64,000 nt of DNA. Source: Acorus gramineus (lineage: Eukaryota; Streptophyta; Magnoliopsida; Acorales; Acoraceae). Shown here piece after piece: positions 11,742 through 23,551 of the stretch. The notes beneath the pieces are model-generated. The model was given only the letters and a program-made list of their open reading frames with translations, was not told the origin of the DNA and did no database searches. Position numbers and translations under genes: made by a program. The stretch is taken from contig JAUJYN010000015.1 of assembly GCA_030737835.1 (NCBI GenBank), positions 575,361 to 639,360 of the forward strand, written 5' to 3'. Position 1 is the stretch's first letter, and each line of letters begins with the position of its first letter.

Positions 11742-13118
11742 TTCATAACGGGCACCTACCTAATATTCCCTTGCGATAATACTCGAGGGCGTGGTGTAGT
11801 TATTGCGCCCATGCTAATGGGACAAAGCTATGACCAGCTTCATGAGATGATGATCTCTCTCGCCCTCTCCCTCTGAACGAACTGAGTAAGTAGATGCGAT
11901 TTCCTACTCGACTCAGGTTCGTTTGGAATATTGGCATGCATCTGTTAGTGCGCGAGATCGCGCTTGACCCTTTCTTTTAAGTTGGTGATATCCAACGCAT
12001 GCTTAAGTTATGCCTTGTGTGCTTATATGATTAATGGCAACGTATGCATGTTGTATGCATGTTGAAGTGGGCCATACCATGTATGCATGTTGTATGATTT
12101 GTTGTTTATGATGTAAATCCTTGTTAGGGTCACCCTTATGGTCAATTATTAGATGATTGTGCATATGGTTCATGCACATAGCTAGATATAATTCTCCTGG
12201 ATATATTTATATGTGCATGTTAAAAACTGATAGGCCTATCTGAAATAGGCGTGGGTATGACCCGCTGTCGGGTTGTACCTTATTAGTTAGAGCGCTAGCG
12301 ATGTAATCGCCCCGTGCATCCAAGCGATGCACTCGTTTGGAATTCAGGAGAATTCATTATCTTATCGGTTTTGTTAAGCCGATAGTTGGGGCATTAAGCT
12401 AGGCCTACCCGTGCTAGGCGTGTATATGAACCGCCTGTTGGGTTATGTGCCTTGGGATTATTTCTGCGTGAGAGCAGAGGCAACCCCCCCTTGTGTCCGA
12501 GCGATGCAACCGTGTGGGAGTACAATAGTGTTCGCTATCATCGATATGTGATTATCGAGAGTAGTTGTTTTTTCATTGGGTTCGCTTTGCGAACATGGAG
12601 TGTTTCCTCCCAATGTCGTCCGTGTTGAAGCGGCCCAGGTTGTAGCTGTCCTGACAGAGGGCCCCCACCTGTAGGTACTATCGATGCATGCGGCAAGATG
12701 TACTGATCGTGGGGGTATACCAGGTAGAGGCTACCCAGGAGAGGGCTAACGAATGATATTGCGAGCGTGGAATCGTTCTCCCCTTTGTTGGATCCGATGT
12801 AGGAACTTCCCGGCGTTGGAAAAGCTATCCTGACAGAGGGCTCCCATCCGTAGGTACCACCGAGGCGTTCGGAAGCGTACTGATCGTGGGAGTATACCAG
12901 GTAGTGACTACCCGGGGAAAGGGCTACCGGTGGACCAAGGGTGTAGAGGAGTCTAATCTCTCCAAAAGTCCTATGTCACCTGTAAAGGGTGAGGGTGAGG
13001 ATGAGGTGAAGACACGTCGCCGTGTGACCCATTCGTGGTTCGTCCGTTCCCATATTTCTTGGGTTTGGTTGCGTATCGATGCTCAAAGACATCGTTGGGC
13101 AGTTATCTCGATGTAGAT

Positions 13119-13349
13119 GATCCAGTAGTGTTGTGTAGACCAGTAATTCCGGGTCTCATCGACCAACGGTATGGTCTCTCCCCAAGAGACCCAAGAGTCT
13201 CCCTCTGGGAGTGAGGGTGAGGGTGAGGTTGGTGATCCAGTAGTGTTGTGTGGACCAGTAATTCCACGTCTCTTCGACCAACGGTATGGTCTCTCCCCAA
13301 AAGTCCCAAGAGTCTTCCTCCAGGAGTGAGGGTGAGGGTGAGGTTGGTC
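13119..13349 (+). repeat. 115-bp tandem duplication, two units
   Basis: The units start at 13119 and 13234, both with GATCCAGTAGTGTTGTGT, and end in GGGTGAGGGTGAGGTTGG. Other A LTRs (about 53030-53145 and 58015-58135) have a single unit, so the duplication is specific to this copy. Confidence 0.85.
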
Positions 13350-13460
13350 GCGCCATCGCGTGACCCTATTATCCATTGGGTTTCTACCCATGTTTTTCCT
13401 TGAAAGGAAATTGTGTTAGCATTGAACTGTTGTAATGGTGATTGGTTTCCAGCCACTCAC

Positions 13461-13475
13461 TGAGCTTGTAGCTCA
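13461..13475 (+). other. Conserved LTR hairpin TGAGC-N5-GCTCA
   Basis: The stem TGAGC/GCTCA with loop TTGTA is followed by CCCCTCGCATA. Identical stems occur at 53257-53271 and 58247-58261 in A; B at 37313-37327 has loop GTGTG, and C near 42871-42888 has a variant. Minus copies are near 27640, 45030 and 49800. The conserved stem with changing loop suggests RNA structure. Confidence 0.55.
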
Positions 13476-13883
13476 CCCCTCGCATACTGTTTCTTTTCAG
13501 GGGCAGTGTTGGGCGTGGAGCTGGAGCTTCCCTGTGGCGTGGTCTTATGGGCGTGGAGCGTTCTTCCGGCGGGTGGCGAGTGCGAGGCTATCAGCAGTCC
13601 TAGAGTCATTTTATGTATTGTAAATCGTGCATGTGGCACAGGTTGTATTTTATTTGGACTAGGCTTGGCTCTCACAGGACAGTGATTATGTATTCGAGTC
13701 TGTAATAATGTTTTTGGTTTACAGACATTGTTGATATCTTATGCTTCCGCTTTTCAGTCAGTTATCATTATCTTTTCTTTGCCACCTTGTGTGTTGTTGT
13801 TGGAGTCTTTGTTGACCTCAGGTATTGATAGTTGATATTTCATTATTGCCACGTCTCGGGGACGGCCGCCCTGGGGCGTGACA

Positions 13884-15212
13884 TAAGGTTACCAAGGGGG
13901 GGTCACCACATCCACCAAAATATCTAACACTATGCCACCTACCGAAATCAGTAATGACCAAAACCCGGATATGATTTGGAACTGCATAATTTTTAAAGCA
14001 TTACTAGAATTTGATGAAATTTTTATGGGCAGTACAAAATGGTACCAGGACCCATAACATGCAGTTAGATTTTCAATCAGAGTACTCAAACTCACACAAA
14101 TGGCTAAAAATCTAAAATTTTAGCGACTTCCGATAGAAAAAAGAAATGGCCAAAAAATGACCTAGATATAACCAATAAAGCTCAAAAAGGCACAAACACA
14201 ACCAAAAAGGCACCAAATGACAAAAACATAACATTCTTCCCCCCTTAGAAAATTTTGTCCACAAAATTTAAAACAAAAACAGCTAGGAAGGGAAAAGACG
14301 TGGATATGCGTCACGCATGGCGTCCTCGCGCTCCCAAATGGCCTCGACACAAGAATGGTGCTGCCAACACACCTTAACCAACTGAACGGTCTTGATATGG
14401 AGCCTTTTCTCACGTCGGTCCAGGATCTCGATCGACTGCTCCTCAAATTACAAGACCGGCTCGAAGATGAGTGGCTCGAACGGGATGACGTGACCATGAT
14501 TGTTGACATAACGCCTCAGTTGCGAGACATGGAAGACATCATGGGCATGAGCTAGTTGCGGGGGAAAGGCTATACGATAGGCCACCTCCCCAATCCGCTC
14601 AAGGACAAGGAACGGGCCAATGAAGCGCGAACTCAGCTTTCCCCGCACACAAAAACGGAAGATGCCCTTTGAGAGAGACACCTTCAGGAAAACATGGCCA
14701 CCAACCTCAAAGGTGAGCTCACGGTGATGATGATTGGCGTAGCTCTTCTGATGGATCTGAGCGGTGCGGATACGCTCACGAATCGTTTTGACCTTCTCTG
14801 AGGTCTGACGAATGATCTCTGGTCCCTCCAACTGGCGCTCTCCAACCTCGTCCCAACACAAGGGAGATCTGCAGCTGCGGCTGTAGAGTGCCTCATACGG
14901 TGCCATCTAAATACTCGAGTGGAAGCTGTTGTTGTGGGTGAACTCCACCAATGGGAGATGCCTCTCCCAACTGCCCCCAAAGTCGAGAATGCAGGCACGC
15001 AGCATGTCCTCCAGGGTTTGTATCGTCCTCTCCGACTGGCCGTCTGTCTGCAGATGAAACGCTGTACTGAAGTGGAGGTTCGTACCAAGGGCATGCTGGA
15101 GGCTACGATAGAACCTCAAAGTAAACCTCACGTCTCGATCTAAAATGATGCTGACCGGAGTGCCATGGAGACGAACAATCTTGGAGACAAACAATTGCGC
15201 TAGGGTGTCGAG
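13884..15212 (-). mobile_element. Remnant of a minus-strand family A-like element
   Basis: The piece comprises the head of a 3' LTR (13884-14233; on the minus strand it begins TGTTATGTTTTTGTCATTTG), a polypurine tract at 14234-14249 and the end of pol (14283-15212). The left side is cut by the plus-strand A element ending at 13883, which therefore inserted into this LTR; the right side is cut by the A1 LTR starting at 15213. The piece is broken. Confidence 0.85.
14283..15212 (-). pseudogene. pol end of A-like element: integrase core end to chromodomain
   Basis: The minus strand encodes motifs of the integrase core and C-terminal half ([34 protein letters not shown]-like, [13 protein letters not shown]) and then the chromodomain region. 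It is closely similar to the family B pol of 4831-5760, so A-like and B LTRs accompany nearly the same protein lineage. The 5' part of pol is not present on this side of the junction. Reading is interrupted a few times. Confidence 0.85.
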
Positions 15213-16568
15213 TGTTATGCCTGTGTCATTTGGAGCCTTATTTTTTTTTTATCGAAGTCGCTAAAATTTTGGCTTTTAGCCACCTGCGGGAGTTGGAGTA
15301 CTCTGATTGAAAATCTAACTGCATATTTTGGGTCTTCTTACCGTTTTGTACTACCCATAAAAATTTCATCGAATACCTGTAACGTTTTGAAAAATATGCA
15401 GTTCTGAACCGTATCCGGGTTTTGAGCGTTCCTGGTTTGGTTGGTCGAATAGTGTTAGATATTTTGGTGAATATGGTGACCTTTGGTAACCTCACCCCCC
15501 CTTTGCTTAATGGTTAAGCAACCCTTTGGTTATTTTGAGTCTTAGAGGGTGAGACTAGGTTATGTTTACCTCCCTCTTTGTCCATTGCACTCCCCCCCCC
15601 CCCCAAGAGATCTTTTTTGGCTCTCTCTCTCACTCTCTCTCACTCACGTCTCTCCCTCTCTGTTTTTGTGTGTGTTGTTGCTGAAGAAGGAAAAGAAGAA
15701 GAAGAAGCACAAGAGAGAGTGCAAGAGGGTGAGTGTGTGTGTTGTTGTTGTTTCTCTTCTCTCTATCTCCCTCTCATGCCCCCTTTACCCCCCTATTTTC
15801 AGCCAAGAAAGGATTGAGGAGATGCTGATGAGGTGGTGGTAGTGGTGGTGGTGGTTGAGGTGGTCGTGGGTGTGTCAAGAGCCCCGCATCTCCCCATTTC
15901 CCTCCCCCTCTTTTGGTAAGGCAGATCTCTGTCTTGTAAAGATCTCTGTGAAACTAGTATTTAGAGGCATATTTTTGGGATTGTGTCTTCATGTGATATG
16001 ATCCTTCATGTGTCTATATAGTATATGAAAGTTGGAGTCATTATTATATCTGTGTTGTAAGTTAGAACCTGTTTTGCATGGATTGTCCAGATTCGTGAGG
16101 GAATTGACCAGCTTCTAGAAATATTTTATTTTGGGCTTGTAGAGGCACAATTAGGTTATAATGTCTCCATGGATTACGCTTCCAGCATTGCAGAGAATGT
16201 GTATGATTTATTTCATAATTTTTGAATGTGTATTTGGTGCTTTGGAGATCAAATAGTAGGGCTGGTTGCAACAGGTTTAAGCAGTTTTGCTCGATTGTGT
16301 GTCAAGGAGTTGTTGTGCATGTTGTGGAATCTATCAAGATTTGGATAGTATTTGTTTGAAGTACTCACCCCTTTTGATTCCCTTGCCTTGCACATCTCGT
16401 CGGTTGGATGCGCGAGGACCCAGGTATCGGTGAGTGGTTCGAGCCAACCCTTCGGGAAGCGTTGGATGCATGTAGTCGTGCGTCATGCATCCGTTGAGCA
16501 CCCTGATTATACTACCTATTTAGATAAGTAGTATGGCCATGTCTAACCCAAAATATGCTACATATTTG
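15213..16568 (+). mobile_element. Family A1 LTR, 5' portion
   Basis: It starts TGTTATGCCTGTGTCA and runs through the U3 head, CT-rich tract (about 15590-15680), donor-like and acceptor-like motifs, and the exon-like segment near 16393-16430. It is interrupted at 16569 by another family A LTR in the same orientation. Its target is the pol of the remnant at 13884-15212; the flank is TCGAG (15208-15212). The partner flank cannot be located. Confidence 0.85.
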
Positions 16569-17903
16569 TGTTATGCCTGTGTCATTTGGAGCCTTATTTT
16601 TTGATCAGAGTCGCTAAAATTTTGGCTTTTAGCTACCTACAAGAGTTGGAGTGCTCTGATTGAAAATTTGGCAACATAATTTTCTCCTAAAATTTGCCGG
16701 TGTCATTTCCGATTTTGTATTTGGATTTAATTTTGTTAATATCCAAGATGAAGAGGTTTAAATATGATTTTATCATGAGATACTCAGTTTTGAGTTAGCT
16801 TTCATACAAAAGTGGAAGTAGATCAGCTAGATTCATGTAGCAAAAGTTATAGGTATTTTTCCAAGTATACCGCGGGGATGAGAAAATTATGGCAGCAGCC
16901 CTGTTCAATGTTTAGCTCACATTTCGGAATAGCGGGAGGGATTATTTGATCTTGGCATAAACATAAAAGTTGTAGATAAGCTTCTTGGATTTCCAAAGGA
17001 TTTTGAATTGTGCAATTCGGACCTATATTTTGGAAGTTATGGCACTTCTAGTGAAGCTCGACCAACATTTCTGGTCACGGACGATTTGGTTTTGCCCCCC
17101 CCCCCCCCACCAACTCACTTTAATTCCATTTAAAGCCCCCTTTGTGTGGAAATCTCTCACTCTCGTCTCCCTCTCCCTCTCTGTTTATTTTTTTTTTTGT
17201 GTGTGTGTTGTTAATGGAGGAAAAGATGAAGAAGAAGCACAAGAAAGAGTGAGAAAGGGTGAGTATGTGTTGTTGTTTCTCTTCTCTCTATCCCCTTCTC
17301 ATGCCCCCTTTGCACCCCTGTTTTCTGCCATGAAGGGCTTGAGGAGATGCTGATGAGGTGGTGGTAGTGGTGGTGGTGGTTGAGGTGGTCGTGGGTGTGT
17401 CGAGAACCCCGCATCTCCCCATTTCCCTCCCCCTGTTTTGGTAAGGCAGCACTCTGTATTTTAAAGATCTCAGTGAATCTAGTATTTAGAGGCACATTTT
17501 TAGGATTATGTCTCATATGATATGATCATCTATGTGTCTAGTTGTTATATATGAAATTTGGGGTCATTATGATATCTGTGGTGTAAGTTAGAACCTGTTT
17601 TGCATGGCCTGTCCAGATTCACATAGGAATTGACCTGCTTCTAAAAAAAATATTTTTTAGGCTTGTAGAGGCAACATTAGGTTGTAATGTCTTCATGGAT
17701 TATGATCCGAGCATATCAGAGAATGTGCATGATTTATTTCATAATTTTTGGATGTGTATTGGGTGCTGTGGAGATCAATTAGTAGGGCTGGTTGCAGCAG
17801 GTTTGGCAGTTTTGCTCGGTTGTGTGTCAAGGAGTTGTTTGCATGTGTCTTGTGTGATAATATGGAAGTATAAGAGTTAGGGTCTTCATGAAGTAGGCTT
17901 ATA
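16569..17903 (+). mobile_element. Family A2 LTR, 5' portion
   Basis: It starts TGTTATGCCTGTGTCA but the head soon switches to the A2 variant (TTAATTTTGTTAATATCCAAG and neighbouring sequence), shared with 38040-38492 (minus), 55106 and 61423. It lies in the A1 LTR of 15213; the flank is ATTTG (16564-16568). It is interrupted at 17904 by a B LTR, and its second half (from 17135) is part of a tandem duplication. Confidence 0.85.
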
Positions 17904-20052
17904 TGTTATATATGTGTCACTTTTTATCCTTCTGGTAACCATTGGAACATTCTGCCAGTTTTTCAGTTTTTTTCGTTTTTCGATCGGAACCGCTAAAATT
18001 TTTGACTGTTAGCTATCAATCCTGAGTTTGAGGACTCCGATTGAAATCTAACTGCATATTATGTGTCGTGGTGCCATTTCAAGCCACTCACAAAAATTTT
18101 ATCGAATTCTGGTAATTTTTCAGAATTTCACAGTTCCGAATCGTATCCGGGTTTTGACCGAGCGAAAAGTCTTTGGGAGACTTGACTTGGTCAATGTGAG
18201 CCTATGACTTGGTCAATTGATTTCGGATTTTAGTGTGGTTGGGTTGACTAGGGTCAAATCTCACCTAAGTGCACTTAAACCTCACTAATCCTAGCCTAAA
18301 CCTAATTAGTTAAGTCTAAGTGTGTGAGTGTGTGAGGTGTGTGTGTGGGGTGCTTTAAGTGGGCGCCCAAGCATAGTGTCCCCCACTATTCATCATCTTC
18401 TCCACTCAAATCTCTCTCCTCCTCTCTTTAAAACCCCTATATGATCTAGCTAGAGGGGCTAAAATTAATAACCCTAAGAAGAGAAAAGATAGGTATTGTG
18501 CCGATCTATCTTCCGGTGGTCTCGGATTCGAATTCGCTCATGTGTGACCCCTTCTCATGGTCTCTTTTCTCCTCTGATTTCAGCCCTCTTTGTGTGGAAA
18601 TCTCTCACTCTCTCTCACTCTCGTCTCCCTCTCCCTCTCTGTTTTTTTTTTGTGTGTGTGTGTTGTTAATGGAGGAAAAGATGAAGAAGAAGCACAAGAA
18701 AGAGTGAAAAAGGGTGAGTATGTGTTGTTGTTGTTGTTGTTGTTTCTCTTCTCTCTATCCTCTTCTCATGCCCCCTTTGCACCCCTGTTTTCTGCCATGA
18801 AGGGCTTGAGGAGATGCTGATGAGGTGGTGGTAGTGGTGGTGGTGGTTGAGGTGGTCGTGGGTGTGTCGAGAACCCCGCATCTCCCCATTTCCCTCCCCC
18901 TGTTTTGGTAAGGCAGCACTCTGTATTTTAAAGATCTTAGTGAATCTAGTATTTAGAGGCACATTTTTAGGATTATGTCTCATATGATATGATCATCTAT
19001 GTGTCTAGTTGTTATATATGAAATTTGGGGTCATTATGATATCTGTGGTGTAAGTTAGAACCTGTTTTGCATGGCCTGTCAAGATTCGCGTAGGAATTGA
19101 CCTGCTTCTGAAAAAAATATTTTTCAGGCTTGTAGAGGAAACATTATGTTCTAATGTCTTCATGGATTATGATCCTAGCATATTAGAGAATGTGCATGAT
19201 TTAGTTCATAATTTTTGGATGTGTATTGGGTGCTGTGGAGATCAATTAGTAGGGCTGGTTGCAGCAGGTTTGGCAGTTTTGCTCGGTTGTGTATCAAGGA
19301 GCTGTTTGCATGTGTCTTGTGTGATAATATGGAAGTATCAGAAGTTAGGGTCTTCATGAAGTAGGCTTATATGTTATATATGTGTCACTTTTAGCCTTCT
19401 GGTAACCATTGGAACATTCTGGCAGTTTTTCAGTTTTTTTCGTTTTTCGATCGGAACCGCTAAAATTTTGGACTGTTAGCTATCATCCTGAGTTTGAGGA
19501 CTCCGATTGAAAATCTAACTGCATATTATGTGTCCTGGTGGCATTTCAAGCCACTCACGAAAATTTCATTGAATTCCGGTAACGTTTCAGAATTTCGCAG
19601 TTGCAAAGCATATCCGGGTTTTGACCGAGCGAGAAGTCATTGGGAGACTTGACTTGGTCAAGGTGGGCCCATGACTTGGTCAAATTGATTTGGATTTTAG
19701 TGTGGTTGGGTTGACTAGGGTCAAACCTCACCTAAGTGCACTTAAACCTCACTAATGCAAGCCTAAACCTAATTAGTTAAGTCTAAGTGTGTGAGTGTGT
19801 GAGGTGTGTGTGTGGGGTGCTTTAAGTGGGCGCCCAAGCATAGTGTCCCCCCACTATTCATCATCTTCTCCACTCAAATCTCTCTCTCCTCTTCTATTTA
19901 AATCCCCCATATGATCTAGCTAGGGGGGTTAAAATAAAAAACCCTAAGAAGAGAAAAGATAGGTATTGTCCCGATCTATTTTCCGGTGGTCTCGGATTCG
20001 AATTCCCTTGTGTGTGACCCCTTCTCATGGTCTCTTTTCTCCTCTGATTTCA
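17135..20052 (+). repeat. Tandem duplication, period about 1.45 kb, spanning an A/B LTR junction
   Basis: Copy 1 is 17135-18582 and copy 2 is 18583-20052. Each contains A LTR sequence beginning GCCCYCTTTGTGTGG and ending GGCTTATA, then the first 680 bp of the inserted B LTR. The B insertion site (17904 and 19372) is duplicated with its flank TTATA. The copies look about 97 % identical by eye. The end of B in copy 1 and the start of A in copy 2 share GCCC(T)CTT, consistent with microhomology. Confidence 0.85.
17904..18582 (+). mobile_element. Family B LTR head, first duplicate
   Basis: It starts TGTTATATATGTGTCAC within an A LTR and holds the U3 TTGAC cluster, TTTAAA-like and telo-box-like motifs, and a TG-rich run. 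It stops where the second duplicate of the A LTR begins. Confidence 0.85.
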
Positions 20053-21094
20053 GCCCTCTTAGGCTGAGTTGAAGGCTTGGTGGTGGTGTTTCGGTGCGCG
20101 AAGAGCACCCGATCTCCTTCCCTCCGCTTCCTCTCCTTTGGGTGAGTTTCCTTTCCTTCCATTTCTTGTCTAGATGTATGTTTAGGTGTGTTTTTGGGAG
20201 TGAAAGATGTGCTTGGTGGTTTGGGGGCTGTTGGAGGGCTGAGAGGGGTGGTAGAGCCGGCTCGGGCAGTGCGGGCTCCTCGGCGCAGGCAGGCAGGCAG
20301 TGTGGGCTCCTCGGCGCAGGCAGGCGGGCAGGCTGGCAGGCACTGGGCTCGTGCTGCCAGGCACGCTGGGCGCGTGCTGCTAGGTGCGCTGGGCGCGTGC
20401 TGTCTGGCGTGCGCGCGGGCGGCGCGTGCGGGTGCTGCGTAGGGGGCGCAGTACGCGGGTTGAGCGGGTGACGTGCAGGTGCTGCGCAGGGGGCGCAGTG
20501 CGCGCAGGGCGAGCGGGAGTGCATGCGGGGTGCTGCGCTGGGGCGCAGTGCGGGCGGGTGTGCGCGCGAGGCGTTGCTCTGGGTCACAGTGCTCGCGGGT
20601 GCATCCGGGGCAGGACGCGCGGTGCGCACGCACGCGCGAGCGTGCAGTGTGTCTGGGCTCGCGGGCTAGGGCACGGCTGTGCGTCCGGTGCGGGTGGCCG
20701 TGCGCATGGTTTGGGAGTGAGTCGGGGTGCTTGGACTTGCGTGCGTACGGGCCGTATGCACGCTGTCTGAGTGTTGGGTATTTTAGTGTATTTTTGTATG
20801 TATTTGTGTATTTTACTCACCGTGTTAAATACCTGTCTTGCAGATCTTGACGGACGGTTACACGCGACGAGCCGGGTATTGGCGAGTGGGACAATCCAAC
20901 CCAGTAGGGAGGCGCTATATGCACTTGGGCGTATACTTTCCTCCCCTGGGGTACCATAGTTTAATATTAACTTGTATAATATGGAATCTATGCAAGCATG
21001 ATTAATATGTAGTATGCATCATGACACCATGTTTTCATGCTAGGAAAGCCTCGACCTATGCATGTGTCCTATTAGTTTAATTTATTAAATTAAA
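19372..21094 (+). mobile_element. Family B LTR, second duplicate, lacking its 3' end
   Basis: It starts like 17904 and continues through the telo-box (19939-19947), leader-like region, CpG-dense block (20260-20760) and acceptor-like CTTGCAG (20837-20843). It runs to about 21094, where the sequence switches to an A2 LTR on the opposite strand. The expected 3' end GGGGCGTGACA is not here. Confidence 0.85.
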
Positions 21095-23551
21095 TGCGAA
21101 CTTATGGGAGCCCTCTGTCAGGACAGCTAAACCCGAGAAGTTCCTACATCGGATCCAACGAAGGGGAGAACGATCCCATGTTCACAAAGCGAACCCAATG
21201 GAAAACAACCACTCTCGATACTCACTTATTGAGATATCAAAACACAGGCATAACAACAATCTATGCAACACACTCATATTAACCTTAAAATAATTAAAGT
21301 CCCTAAACGGGAGTAACTGTACAAGCTAGTGGGTCGTAACATCGCCGACCCACCCCACCCTCACCCTCACCCTTTAAGGGGTGACATGGGCCTTTTGGGA
21401 CAGACTAGACTGCTCTCCACCCTTGGTCCACCCGGTAGCCTCTCCCACACTCCGTAGCCTCTACCTGGTATACTCCCACGATCAGCATTGTCCGACGCAT
21501 CGGAGGTACCTACAGATGGGAGCCCTCTGTCAGGACAGCTTTCCAACACCGGGGAGTCCCTACTCGGATCCAACGAAGGAGAGAAAACAGCCTACTCACG
21601 CGTATACGATCCTCTTGGATCCGTCGACAACGATTTCTAACACTACTAATGTCATGAATTCTCAAGAATTCCTCCAGGGCGCATAACTAAGATGCGGGGA
21701 AACATATATTATAACAACAAGGTTATAATATTCTCTAAGGCATGCTTATAACAATATATTCTCATTTGATTTAAACAAATTAAATTAAATGGGAAACATG
21801 CAAAGATCAGGGCTTTTCAAGCCTGGGACATGGTGTCTAGGCATGTATGGGCCTCTATGCATGAATCATGGGTGTATATCCCTAGCATATAATGTCTAAC
21901 AAGGCATGGTTACATCATATTAAAACATGCATTAACATGGTATCTACATATTATAGCTAATGCGCGACGCGCGTCTATGCGGGTCGAGCGCATCCCTAGA
22001 GAGGGGGGGGGGGATTGGAATCGAACCACTCACCTTACAACCCGGGACCTCGCGCATCCCTTCCGACGAGATCTGCAAGGTAGGGGCATCCAATTTGGTG
22101 AGTAACAACACAATTTACACATAGAAATCATTAGAAATACCCAATACTCGGACAAGCATGCATACGGACTCGCACGCATGCGAGCACGCACGTACGCACG
22201 CGAGTCTGAGTGCCCCGACACCTACCCGAACCCTCGGGCAGCCACACGCATGGCCCCCCGCACGCGCACGCACGCACGCACCCCAGCACCCTCGGCGCAC
22301 TGCCGCGCGCCTGCCCGCGCGCCCAGACGCGCTGCCGCGCGCGCCCGCGCGCACTGCGCGTCCAGCCCACCCCCCCTCGCGTGCACTGCGCACCCGTGCA
22401 GAACCCCCGCATGCCCCAGCACGCGCACGCACGCAAGCGCGCGCACTGGTCCCCAGCCCCGCGCCTAGGTGCATGCCCAGGCGCACTTACTCGCGCGCAA
22501 CCCCGCTCGCGCTAGCGCCCGCGCGCGCCCACTCCGCGCGCGTCTGCGCGCCCGCCTGGGCCTGCCAGGGCCTGGCTGCACGCGCGCTGTGCGCCCAGCC
22601 AACCCTTACCCCTTTTTAACCCTCCCCAACCCCTCACACACACTCTAACCCCTATGCATAGCATGCATGAACACCCTAAGCATCCCAACAACCCTAAAAA
22701 TAAAAAAGAAGGGGAAGAGGACTTACCAAAAGAGGGAAACGGAAAGGGGGAGATGCGGGGCTCTCGACGTGCCCCCGGCGAACACCTCAACCACCACCAC
22801 CACCACCACTACCTCTTCAGCCTCCTCAGCCTCCTTCTTGGCTGAAAATCAGGGGGGGAGAACAAGATATGAGAGGGTGCTTGAGAGAGAGGAGATCAAC
22901 AACAACACATAAACAACCCTTCTCTTCTTCCTTCACCATCTCCTTCTCTTTGGGGAATTAAAACAAACACTTGGGGGGCTTGAGAGAGAGGAAGAGAGAG
23001 CTTTGAAGTTGGACGTGGGGAATGGGAGGGAGAGAGAGAGAGAGAAGATATTTTGTTGCACACATAAATATCTAAAGAGGGATGGAAATGACCATTTCAT
23101 CCCTGACTTAGAAATTCTGCGCATGCTTCACTAGAACAGCCATACCTTCCTCGATATAGCTCCGAATTGCACAATTCCAAGTCTGTTGGAAAGCTAAGAA
23201 GATTATCTACAACTTTCATGTTTATGCCAAGATCAAATAATCTCTCCAGCTATTCCGAAATTAGAGCTAAACATAGAACAGGGCTGCTGCCAGAATTTTC
23301 ATCCCCGGGGTATACTTGGTAAAATACCCATAACTTTTACTACATGAATCCAGTTGACCTAATTCTACTTTTGTACGAAAGCTAACTCAAAACTGGACAT
23401 CTCATAATAAAATCATATATAAACCTCTTCATCTTGGATTTTAACAAAATCAAATCCAAATACAAAATTGGAAATACATAACTTCTAGGAGAAAAAAAAA
23501 TTTATGTACCCAAATTTTCAAACAGAGCGCTTCAAATGACACGGCACAACA
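21095..23551 (-). mobile_element. Family A2 LTR, minus strand, lacking its 3' end
   Basis: It matches the solo A2 LTR 27235-38492 from about 28405 onward: spacer units, CpG block (22150-22600), CT-rich tract, A2 head (23100-23551). It ends with the LTR start at 23551 (GGCACAACA on the plus strand). The following flank is TCCAT. It lies in the A1 LTR that resumes at 23552. The left side is an inverted junction with a B LTR. Confidence 0.8.

Larger units (their letters stand above)
11747..13883 (+). mobile_element. Family A1 3' LTR, right arm
   Basis: This continues the LTR interrupted at 2170. It carries two diverged copies of a roughly 178-bp unit (about 12645-12970; each has CCTGACAGAGGGC, TACTGATCGTGG and ACCAGGTAG), a private 115-bp tandem duplication (13119-13349), and GGGTGA arrays. 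Then come the hairpin TGAGC-TTGTA-GCTCA at 13461-13475, the acceptor-like TTTCTTTTCAG ending at 13500, and the end GGGGCGTGACA. No primer site follows, which confirms it is a 3' LTR. Confidence 0.9.

Noticed and set aside
20094-20471. 125-codon plus-strand frame starting in the leader-like part of a B LTR
   Set aside because: It runs into the CpG block and is not kept in other B LTRs at 30772 or 35737.
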